A DNA stretch of 38,940 nucleotides from positions 1 through 38,940 of the forward strand of contig JAURCL010000014.1 in the NCBI GenBank assembly GCA_030828465.1, given 5' to 3'. Within the stretch, counting starts at the first letter, position 1, and every line of letters begins with the position of its first letter. The DNA is from Acidimicrobiales bacterium (GTDB lineage Bacteria > Actinomycetota > Acidimicrobiia > Acidimicrobiales > Ilumatobacteraceae). The translations under genes and the position numbers were made by a program. The notes under the pieces are model-generated. The model made no database searches. It was not told the origin of the DNA and saw only the letters and a program-made list of their open reading frames with translations. Shown piece by piece: positions 33,623-38,940 of this stretch.

Positions 33623-33937
33623 TCAGGCGCGTACGCCCTTGGCGATGGCGCCGAAGACGGCGTCCTTCAGCGGGATCATGCCCGCGATGATCGCTCCGTT
33701 GGCGATGACGTTGATCCAGTCGTCGCCGTGTACCCATCCCCAGCCACCGAGCACGTAGCCGGCGTCGCCCATGAGCCACACCATGAGGAGGGCGATGAGG
33801 AGTGTGAGGTTGGCTCCGACGATCGGCAGCTTGCCGATGGTGTCGGAGAGTCCGATGGTCCCCAGGACGCTGTGGAGGACGGTCATGACCGCCTCCAGCA
33901 AGATCGCCATGGTGATGAACAGTGCAACCGTGTACAT
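33623..33937 (-). CDS. Small orphan membrane protein
   Basis: The 104-residue product has three hydrophobic segments (about residues 4-24, 41-60 and 77-92). The loop between the last two is Gly/Trp/Asp-rich (GDAGYVLGGWGWVHGDDW), and a short basic end follows. I do not recognise the family. The start is ATG 33937, not the ATG 21 nt upstream, because AAGGAGGT (33943-33950) lies 5 nt before it. This is one of the best ribosome binding sites in the window, which suggests strong expression. A 27-bp palindrome overlaps the start of that site. The gene ends against the Nudix gene hairpin and is divergent from the sugar kinase. Function is unknown. Confidence 0.8.
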   Translation of the reverse strand: MYTVALFITMAILLEAVMTVLHSVLGTIGLSDTIGKLPIVGANLTLLIALLMVWLMGDAGYVLGGWGWVHGDDWINVIANGAIIAGMIPLKDAVFGAIAKGVRA

Positions 33938-33947
33938 GGAGTACCTC

Positions 33948-33974
33948 CTTGTGATCACAGGGTGTGATCACAAG
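33948..33974 (-). promoter_or_regulatory. 27-bp palindrome overlapping the ribosome binding region of the small membrane protein gene
   Basis: Twelve-base arms CTTGTGATCACA (33948-33959) and TGTGATCACAAG (33963-33974) are perfect inverted repeats around GGG. Each arm holds the 8-bp palindrome GTGATCAC, so the site is also a direct repeat with a 13-bp period. It touches the AAGGAGGT Shine-Dalgarno. It could be an operator in DNA or a hairpin in RNA that hides or frames the ribosome binding site. Confidence 0.7.
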
Positions 33975-34003
33975 CGCACAAAGCAAACATCACGAGCGCA
34001 CAA
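33973..34003. repeat. Direct repeat AGCGCACAA, 22-bp period
   Basis: AGCGCACAA occurs at 33973-33981 and again at 33995-34003. The two copies are about two helical turns apart, next to the palindrome, in the gap between divergent genes. This stretch is more AT-rich than its surroundings and could hold activator sites or the -35 region of the membrane protein gene. Confidence 0.45.
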
Positions 34004-34061
34004 GTGGTGGATGCTGGGCTGGCGCCGGATTCGGCCCGGTGGAGCAGGCGGGGGTCCCCAC

Positions 34062-34067
34062 TACCGT
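34062..34067 (+). promoter_or_regulatory. Candidate -10 box (TACCGT) for the PfkB kinase gene
   Basis: TACCGT lies 7 nt before ATG 34075. No Shine-Dalgarno is present. Confidence 0.45.
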
Positions 34068-34074
34068 CGCGCGC

Positions 34075-35010
34075 ATGGACGACTCCCCGAGACTGTGTGT
34101 GCTCGGCGACTTCGCCTGGGACGTGCTGATCCGGACCAACAGCGAACTGCTTCGCGGTGGCGACACGTTCGGCGAGGTCGTTCTCCTTCCCGGGGGGAGT
34201 GGCGCCAACGTCGCGGTGTGGGCTACACGTTGCGGTCTGCCGACCACCTTTATTGGCAAGGTCGGGCGGGATCAGATGGGACTCCTGGCCCGCGAGGACC
34301 TCGACCGGGAGGGTGTCGCCCACCACCTCGTCGAGTCAGGGGCGCACGCCACCGGCTCGGTCGCCGTCTTCGTAGACCACACGGGCGAGCGCTCGATGGT
34401 GTCGGGGCATGGCGCCGACTTCTACCTGCTGCCTTCCGAGCTGCCCGCGGCCCCGATTACGCGCGCCGATCATCTCCACTTGACGGCCTGGTCGCTCTTC
34501 ACCGATCCTCCGCGAGCCGCGGCGCGCCGGGCTGCCGTGCTCGCCAAGGCCGCCGGCGCTGGTATCAGCCTCGACCCGGGCTCCTTCCAGATGATCGGCG
34601 AGATGGGAGTCGATCAGTTCCTCTCGGTCACGACTGATCTCGGCGTCGACGTGTTCCTGCCGAACAAGGAGGAGGCCGCGGTGCTCACCGGCGCCGACGA
34701 CCCAGAATCAGCCTGCTCGGTGCTCGCGGAGATGTATCCCGGCGCCATGATCGTGGTGAAACTCGATGCCGATGGTGCGCTCGTCGGTGGAAGCGGCGGC
34801 GTCCACCATGTCGCTCCCCACTCGAACAAGCTGGTCGACGCGACCGGGGCAGGGGATTCGTTCGCCGGAGCGTTCCTGTCCAGGCTGCTTCGGGGAGCCG
34901 ATCCGGTCGAGGCCGCCGATTTCGCGGTTCGAGTGGCCGAGTGGGTCATCGAGCATCCCGGAGCGCGACCGAAGCCCGGTCCGGCGCTCGCTCGGATTCT
35001 CGGCCCGTGA
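34075..35010 (+). CDS. PfkB family carbohydrate kinase
   Basis: The 311-residue ribokinase-fold enzyme has the early GGSGANVAVWATRCG motif (41-55) and the ATP/anion-hole motif DATGAGDSFAGAF from residue 255, with D261 as the catalytic base. The substrate could be a sugar, a nucleoside or a deoxy-keto acid and cannot be fixed from motifs. The start ATG 34075 agrees with the TACCGT box 7 nt upstream; upstream open frame is intergenic sequence. It lies 94 nt before the rhodopsin gene on the same strand. No terminator is obvious between them, so read-through is possible. Confidence 0.9.
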   Translation: MDDSPRLCVLGDFAWDVLIRTNSELLRGGDTFGEVVLLPGGSGANVAVWATRCGLPTTFIGKVGRDQMGLLAREDLDREGVAHHLVESGAHATGSVAVFVDHTGERSMVSGHGADFYLLPSELPAAPITRADHLHLTAWSLFTDPPRAAARRAAVLAKAAGAGISLDPGSFQMIGEMGVDQFLSVTTDLGVDVFLPNKEEAAVLTGADDPESACSVLAEMYPGAMIVVKLDADGALVGGSGGVHHVAPHSNKLVDATGAGDSFAGAFLSRLLRGADPVEAADFAVRVAEWVIEHPGARPKPGPALARILGP

Positions 35011-35028
35011 GGTGCCGCGGGGCTGCGG

Positions 35029-35042
35029 GTGACAAGAGTCAC
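35029..35042. promoter_or_regulatory. Inverted repeat upstream of the rhodopsin gene
   Basis: GTGAC (35029-35033) and GTCAC (35038-35042) flank AAGA, about 65 nt before the rhodopsin start. It could be an operator or a small terminator for the kinase gene. A TAAAGGTATGG stretch at 35063-35073 is the best -10 region, but I cannot fix the promoter. Confidence 0.3.
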
Positions 35043-35104
35043 TCAGGGGGGTCGCAGATGTGTAAAGGTATGGGCGCCCGATTGTGGGCTCCTAGGAGGT
35101 TCAT

Positions 35105-35815
35105 ATGAATGAAGTCATGCTGACGGGTGACAACTACACGCTCGTCTACAACGCCCTGTCCTTCGGCACCGCGGTCATGCTCGGTGCCTTCGTCTACTTC
35201 CTCACGCAGATCAACAGCGTGGCGAAGGCCTACCGCTCCGGTGTCGCCGTCTCGGCGGTCGTCGTCGGTATCGCGGGCTATCACTACTACCGGATCTGGC
35301 AAGGCTTCTCCGAAGGTGAGATGAACGAGGGCTACCGCTACGCGGACTGGCTCATCACTGTTCCTCTGCTCGTGATCGAGCTGCTCATCGTCCTCGGTGT
35401 CGCCAACGAGGTCCGCAAGGGCCTCATGCGCAAACTGGTGCCCGCCACCGTCCTTATGATCGCCCTCGGCTACCCGGGTGAGGTCTCGAGCGACAACGGC
35501 ACGAAGTGGCTCTGGTGGGTCCTCGCGATGATCCCGTTCGTCTACATCCTGTGGGTGCTCTACGGACAGCTTCAGGAGGCCTCGAGCCGTGAGTCGGGCG
35601 CAGTCGCCGGCGCCATCAAGAACGCCACGGTGGTGCTCTTGGTGACCTGGTGCGTCTACCCGATCGCCTACCTCTTCCCGGTGTTCGACGCGAACTCCGA
35701 GGGTCTCGAGGTGCTGCGTCAGGTGGGCTACACCTTCGCTGACATCACCGCGAAGGCGCTCTACGGTCTGATGATCCTCGGGATCGCCAAGGCACGTTCC
35801 GCGAACGAGTCCTGA
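35105..35815 (+). CDS. Microbial rhodopsin, proton-pump type
   Basis: This 236-residue seven-helix retinal protein is probably a light-driven outward proton pump. The helix C motif RYADWLITVPLLVIE gives proton acceptor D81, T85 and donor E92 (the DTE pattern of proteorhodopsin positions 97, 101, 108). L89, at the spectral position 105, predicts green absorption. H60 corresponds to the proteorhodopsin H75. The retinal-binding lysine is K217 in ADITAKALYG, with counterion D213 four residues before. On helix E, W137-W138 fill the position that is Gly in xanthorhodopsin, so a carotenoid antenna is not expected. AGGAGGT at 35094-35100 sets the start. No retinal synthesis genes are in the window. 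It fits actinobacterial rhodopsins of the Acidimicrobiia type. Confidence 0.95.
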   Translation: MNEVMLTGDNYTLVYNALSFGTAVMLGAFVYFLTQINSVAKAYRSGVAVSAVVVGIAGYHYYRIWQGFSEGEMNEGYRYADWLITVPLLVIELLIVLGVANEVRKGLMRKLVPATVLMIALGYPGEVSSDNGTKWLWWVLAMIPFVYILWVLYGQLQEASSRESGAVAGAIKNATVVLLVTWCVYPIAYLFPVFDANSEGLEVLRQVGYTFADITAKALYGLMILGIAKARSANES

Positions 35816-35854
35816 TCCTCCGATCGCGTCAGCGATCAGAGCCTGAACATGCAG

Positions 35855-35880
35855 GGAGCCCGGGCCTCGGCCCGGGCTCC
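35855..35880. terminator. Strong terminator hairpin after the rhodopsin gene
   Basis: GGAGCCCGGGCC (35855-35866) and GGCCCGGGCTCC (35869-35880) are perfect 12-bp arms, followed by TTCG. A smaller hairpin, GATCGC GTCA GCGATC, precedes it at 35822-35837. It also lies directly downstream of tRNA-Gly on the minus strand, so it may terminate both. Confidence 0.75.
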
Positions 35881-35886
35881 TTCGCG

Positions 35887-35961
35887 TGGAGCGGGTGACG
35901 GGAATCGAACCCGTATCATCAGCTTGGAAGGCTGAGGTTCTAGCCGTTGAACTACACCCGC
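35887..35961 (-). tRNA. tRNA-Gly (anticodon UCC), CCA encoded
   Basis: The minus strand folds as a full cloverleaf: acceptor GCGGGTG with CACCCGC, D stem GTTC with GAAC, anticodon loop CTTCCAA (TCC), T arm ACGGG TTCGATT CCCGT and discriminator T. It is followed by encoded CCA, unlike tRNA-Arg in this window. Confidence 0.96.
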
Positions 35962-36022
35962 GGGTGCCCGCGAGGTTATCCGGCGCTCGTCATCCTCCCC
36001 CCGGTCACACCCCTCGGGCAGG

Positions 36023-36766
36023 ATGCTGGTTGAGATGAACGCCCCCTTTCGGCCTCCCGAGCACGCCGATCGGTCGATGATCGACAAGGTCCGCAAGCTC
36101 CTTGCCATGGCCGAGGGCACCGACCATCCCGAGGAGGCTGATGCCTTCGCCCGCAAGGCAGCCGATCTCATCGCGCGACATCGGGTCAGCGAGTCCGCCC
36201 TGCGCGAGGTCAACCCCGACGAACTTGAGATCGCCGAACTCGACCTCGGGCGTGGCGCCTATGTCCGAGCGCGATTCCACCTGCTGGCTGGCATCGCCGA
36301 GGCCCACGGATGTCTCGCCACCTTCATGACCGAAGCGCGGGGCACCGTCGCCCACGTCACCGGGCACCGTCGCGACACGTTGACGGTTCGAGTGCTCTTC
36401 ACCTCGTTGCTCTCCCAGATGACCCACCGCGCCGGAACCGAGCGACGTGCGACCGCCGCGGCCACCCAGCGGTGGCGGAGATCGTTCATGTTCGGCTTCG
36501 CCGATCAGGTCGCCTCGATGCTCCAGAGCGCGCGGGACGAGGCAATCGCCGAAACCGACGATCCCAATTCGATCCTGCCGGCCCTTCGCGCGCAGGATGC
36601 GGTGGTGCGCGATTACGCCGGTCAGCGGCTCGGCCGTATCGTCACGGCGCGACCCGCAGCCCCTGCCGTGCGCGACGGGCTTCGGGCCGGCCGGCAAGCT
36701 GCCGCTGAATCCGACGTCGGTCGGGTTCGTCTGCGTGGACGCACCGCGATCGGGACGGGGTCATGA
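36023..36766 (+). CDS. DUF2786 domain protein
   Basis: The 247-residue protein has an N-terminal DUF2786 helix pair (about residues 19-56: KVRKLLAMAEGTDHPEEADAFARKAADLIARHRV). A longer alpha-rich region follows, including QRWRRSFMFGFADQVASML, and then a basic tail. The function of DUF2786 is not known. The start is uncertain: ATG 36023 or ATG 36035, neither with a good ribosome binding site. The stop overlaps the next gene by ATGA. The same pairing with a HEXXH protein is found in mycobacteria (Rv0184 with Rv0185, as I recall it), so the two probably act together. Confidence 0.82.
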   Translation: MLVEMNAPFRPPEHADRSMIDKVRKLLAMAEGTDHPEEADAFARKAADLIARHRVSESALREVNPDELEIAELDLGRGAYVRARFHLLAGIAEAHGCLATFMTEARGTVAHVTGHRRDTLTVRVLFTSLLSQMTHRAGTERRATAAATQRWRRSFMFGFADQVASMLQSARDEAIAETDDPNSILPALRAQDAVVRDYAGQRLGRIVTARPAAPAVRDGLRAGRQAAAESDVGRVRLRGRTAIGTGS

Positions 36767-37227
36767 CCGTCGACGCCGACCGCAGCCAGGTCTACGCGGC
36801 CGAGGAGGCGGCCTTCGGGGGCACGCTCCTCGAGGAAGTCACCCCGTTCGAGCATCTCGAACGGTTGGCGACGCGCACGATGGCACTCGCGTGGTGGAGC
36901 GGTCCGGTCGTGCCGGTGGTCGCTGCTCGCTCCGGCGCCGGTTCATCGTGCGCCCGATCCGGCCCCGAGGGGGTCGAGATCCGCCTCGCCCGACCGCAGT
37001 GGACTCCGGCGACGCTCACTCACGAACTCGCCCATGTGCTCGCGGGGCTCCATGCCGGTCACGGTCCAAGCTTCCGGCGCGCTCACATCGACATCGTCAC
37101 GAGCGCTCTCGGACAGGAGGCGGGCTGGTGGCTCCGCGACGCCTATGTGGCCTGTGATCTCCCGGTGCCACCGTCCGAGCGGATCGTCGAGCCCGCGGCG
37201 CCGACCGACGGGCCGATAGCGCTCTAA
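36763..37227 (+). CDS. HEXXH putative metallohydrolase, Rv0185/TIGR04338-like
   Basis: The 154-residue protein has H87-E-L-A-H91 followed by H100-G in GLHAGHGPSFRRAHID, a zinc site of the SprT/WLM-like or related gluzincin kind. The pattern and the neighbour match the small actinobacterial HEXXH family typified by Rv0185. It may be a protease, but no substrate is known. ATG 36763 overlaps the DUF2786 stop. The TAA stop overlaps, base for base, the TAG stop of the convergent lipoprotein gene. Confidence 0.8.
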   Translation: MTVDADRSQVYAAEEAAFGGTLLEEVTPFEHLERLATRTMALAWWSGPVVPVVAARSGAGSSCARSGPEGVEIRLARPQWTPATLTHELAHVLAGLHAGHGPSFRRAHIDIVTSALGQEAGWWLRDAYVACDLPVPPSERIVEPAAPTDGPIAL

Positions 37228-37703
37228 CCCTCGCTTGTCGCTGCCCCCCAACGCTCCCGCAGCGTGTCGCTGAGATGTGCGACCGGGCGGCTGAAGCCGT
37301 CCGCTCCGGCTGGCCCGGCATCGAATACGGTGGGGTCGGCCACACCGATGGCGAGCACGATCGTGTGGAGCGACATCGTGTCGAGCAGGTCGATCAGCGG
37401 TTCGAGGAGGGGGGCGCGGCGGTCGTTGGCGAGCGCCAGTAGGTCCGGGTCCGCCTCGAGGGAAGTCCTCGCCGCGGAGCAGGCGTCGAAGGCATCTCCC
37501 ACCGATGAGAGCGCCCCGGAGAGCGTGTCCGCCCCGGTCAGATCGCCGATCGACTCGATGTAGCCGTCGGCGGCGAGGAGACACTCGAGCAGAGCATCGG
37601 GGGCGACGGGCGCGCGACGATCGTCGGCGCCCTCATCGCCAGTCGGCGCGCAGGCGACGAGCGCGCAGGTGACGACGGCGATGGCCGAGCTCGGTCGGAT
37701 CAG
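37224..37703 (-). CDS. Putative lipoprotein with a probable CTG start
   Basis: From CTG at 37703 the product of 159 residues reads M-I-R-P-S-S-A-I-A-V-V-T-C, then ALVAC, a good lipobox with Cys 19. The mature part is helical, acidic and rich in Leu, Asp and Ala, with no recognised family. No ATG, GTG or TTG exists in frame near the signal peptide. The frame upstream of CTG reads only through panB-like sequence in another frame. CTG overlaps the upstream stop as CTGA, the same geometry as the ATGA and GTGA overlaps elsewhere in the window. GAGGAGG is very close upstream. Confidence 0.68.
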   Translation of the reverse strand: MIRPSSAIAVVTCALVACAPTGDEGADDRRAPVAPDALLECLLAADGYIESIGDLTGADTLSGALSSVGDAFDACSAARTSLEADPDLLALANDRRAPLLEPLIDLLDTMSLHTIVLAIGVADPTVFDAGPAGADGFSRPVAHLSDTLRERWGAATSEG

Positions 37704-38503
37704 GCCTCCTCGGGGCCGAGTGCGTCGAGGAACGCCTCGACCACAGCAGGGTCGGCCGGGACGAGGTGCTGCTCCTCGGGGTAGGCGCCGGAGGCGACAT
37801 CGGCGTTGAACTCGGTGAAGGCCGCGATCCGTTCGTCCTGCAGTCGGGCGAACTCCGCGGCGAAGTCGCGGTACACCTTGGCGTGCCGTGGCAGATGCCC
37901 GCGGGTGTAACCGAGAAGGTCGCAGGAGAAGAGGTACTGCGCATCGCAGCCGGCGCCCGCTCCCATCGAGAACATGACGAGGGATGTCCTCTTGGAGATC
38001 TCGGTGGCGATCTCCGGTGGAACGACCTCGATCTCGGCGGCGAAGGCGCCCGCCTCCTCGAGGGCTCGCACCCCGCGCCACACCTCGAGCGCTGAGTCGA
38101 GGGTTTTGCCGACCGCGCGGAATCCTCCGGTCCAGGTGCGCCGCGAGGGGATGAGGCCGACATGGCCGACGACGGGGATTCCCTCAGCGGCGAGCCGCGA
38201 GATCACCTCGATGCTCGCGGCGCAGTAGCAGGCGTCAGCGCCGAGTCGCACGGCGTCATGCCCGGCGCGGAGGTAGTCGTCGGTCGTGGCGAGCACGCCG
38301 TAGGGGAGGCCGACCTGAACGAAGCAATCTCCGGCGGCCTCTCGCATCGTGGGGTCCCAGAGGTGACGCTCAATGGAGAGCACATCGATCCCAGCCTCCG
38401 CGCAGGCGGCGGCCTCGTCAGTGTTCTCGACGTACACCATGGACAACTGGCGGACGCCCTTCAGCGCCCGGAGGTCGGCGACGGTGCGACGGGTTCGGTT
38501 CAT
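37700..38503 (-). CDS. PanB-family protein (ketopantoate hydroxymethyltransferase-like), divergent
   Basis: The 267-residue TIM-barrel protein resembles PanB, which adds a hydroxymethyl group to 2-oxoisovalerate for pantothenate. IPVVGHVGLIPSRR (109-122), GGFRAVGKT (126-134), EAGAFAAEIEVVPPEI (150-165) and GAGAGCDAQYLFSCDLLG (181-198) align with PanB. However the metal-binding VGDSLG motif reads LSIERHL (42-48) and the K-x-E segment before IPV reads CYCAAS (92-97). It may therefore have another role or substrate. ATG 38503 is preceded at 6 nt by TAGTCT. An acyl-CoA synthetase gene lies just upstream. Confidence 0.8.
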   Translation of the reverse strand: MNRTRRTVADLRALKGVRQLSMVYVENTDEAAACAEAGIDVLSIERHLWDPTMREAAGDCFVQVGLPYGVLATTDDYLRAGHDAVRLGADACYCAASIEVISRLAAEGIPVVGHVGLIPSRRTWTGGFRAVGKTLDSALEVWRGVRALEEAGAFAAEIEVVPPEIATEISKRTSLVMFSMGAGAGCDAQYLFSCDLLGYTRGHLPRHAKVYRDFAAEFARLQDERIAAFTEFNADVASGAYPEEQHLVPADPAVVEAFLDALGPEEA

Positions 38504-38509
38504 GGGCCG

Positions 38510-38515
38510 AGACTA
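38510..38515 (-). promoter_or_regulatory. Candidate -10 box (TAGTCT) for the panB-like gene
   Basis: On the minus strand TAGTCT lies 6 nt before ATG 38503, in the short gap after the acyl-CoA synthetase gene. Confidence 0.4.
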
Positions 38516-38524
38516 CGACGCGGG

Positions 38525-38940
38525 TCAGGCGCCGGACACACGGTTGTCGTGGCCTATCCAGAAGGGCTCACGGATCTCGCGCTTCAAGATCTTGCCGGCC
38601 GCTGACTTGGGAAGCGGCTCGGCGCTGACCTCGATCCGCCGGGGCACTTTGAACCCGGCGATCAACTCACGACAGTGCGCCATCAGATCATCAGCCGTCG
38701 GCGAGTCTCCCTCTCGGGGAACCACGGTCGCGGCCACCGCTTCACCCCATTTCGGGTCGGGAATGCCGTAGACGGCGCACTCGAGCACCGCGGGGTGGGT
38801 CATGAGCGCCTGCTCGACCTCGGTGGAGTACACGTTCTCACCACCGGTCACGATCATGTCCTTCGCCCGGTCGACCAGGAACAGGAAGCCCTCGTCATCG
38901 ATCCAGCCGACATCGCCGGTGTGGTACCACCCGTCGCGAA
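38525..38940 (-). CDS. C-terminal part of an AMP-binding acyl-CoA synthetase, cut by window end
   Basis: The frame is open to the window edge and shows the last 138 residues of an ANL enzyme. The hinge region DGWYHTGDVGWIDDEG runs into LVDRAKDMIVTGGENVYSTEVE. The C-terminal domain has VAVYGIPDPKWGE-like AVYGIPDPKWGE and the catalytic lysine motif PKSAAGKILKRE. The N-terminal adenylation domain lies outside. It is probably an acyl- or aryl-CoA ligase of the fatty-acid/benzoate-like class. The internal ATG at 38857 is not the start. Confidence 0.92.
   Translation of the reverse strand, partial: RDGWYHTGDVGWIDDEGFLFLVDRAKDMIVTGGENVYSTEVEQALMTHPAVLECAVYGIPDPKWGEAVAATVVPREGDSPTADDLMAHCRELIAGFKVPRRIEVSAEPLPKSAAGKILKREIREPFWIGHDNRVSGA

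Noticed and set aside
33948-33974. CRP/FNR binding site reading of the palindrome
   Set aside because: The halves TGTGA and TCACA are present but not with the 6-bp spacing of CRP sites. Within an arm the two halves abut and overlap, and between arms the order is wrong.

Overview
This 38.9 kb window is one continuous, very GC-rich stretch of a bacterial chromosome, almost entirely protein-coding. Gene content and order point to an actinobacterium: CarD, FtsK, RNase J, an M16 peptidase directly after pnp, a DUF2786/HEXXH pair of the mycobacterial Rv0184/Rv0185 type, and many starts preceded at 6-9 nt by a TANNNT box. The proton-pump rhodopsin and the mix of acyl-CoA, P450 and dioxygenase genes suggest a planktonic member of the Acidimicrobiia. 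That placement is an inference, because no rRNA gene is present.

Layout. Positions 1-6033 hold the translation cluster: an acidic protein tail (nusA expected), rnpM/ylxR, infB, rbfA, truB, ribF and rpsO. Positions 6126-8948 are a three-gene metabolic cassette (beta-hydroxyacid dehydrogenase, class II aldolase, BBOX/TauD dioxygenase) lying between rpsO and pnp, which are usually neighbours. Positions 9172-13632 carry pnp, an M16 peptidase and dapB. Positions 13640-17738 hold a DedA-like membrane protein, an acyl-CoA synthetase, a TetR regulator and a diiron protein, set between dapB and dapA. Positions 17784-26415 run dapA, rnj, a lipoprotein gene, ftsK, rimO, pgsA and cinA. Then come tRNA-Arg(UCU), carD and a second beta-hydroxyacid dehydrogenase.

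Positions 28027-32061 (minus strand) form a tightly overlapping operon: aminotransferase, PPK2, SDR, P450. It is divergent from an HDAC-family deacetylase plus Nudix pair. Positions 33579-35961 hold a small orphan membrane protein with a 27-bp near-perfect palindrome overlapping its ribosome binding region, a PfkB sugar kinase, a proton-pump-type rhodopsin and tRNA-Gly. The end carries the DUF2786/metallohydrolase pair, a lipoprotein apparently started from CTG, a divergent PanB-family protein and the 3' part of an acyl-CoA synthetase.

The points most worth a second look are the rhodopsin neighbourhood with its palindrome and orphan membrane protein, the cassette between rpsO and pnp, the noncanonical ATC and CTG starts, the PanB-like protein lacking the usual active-site motifs, and the window-wide leaderless start signature. 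No gene-free stretch exceeds 300 bases. The longest is 223 nt, upstream of pnp.
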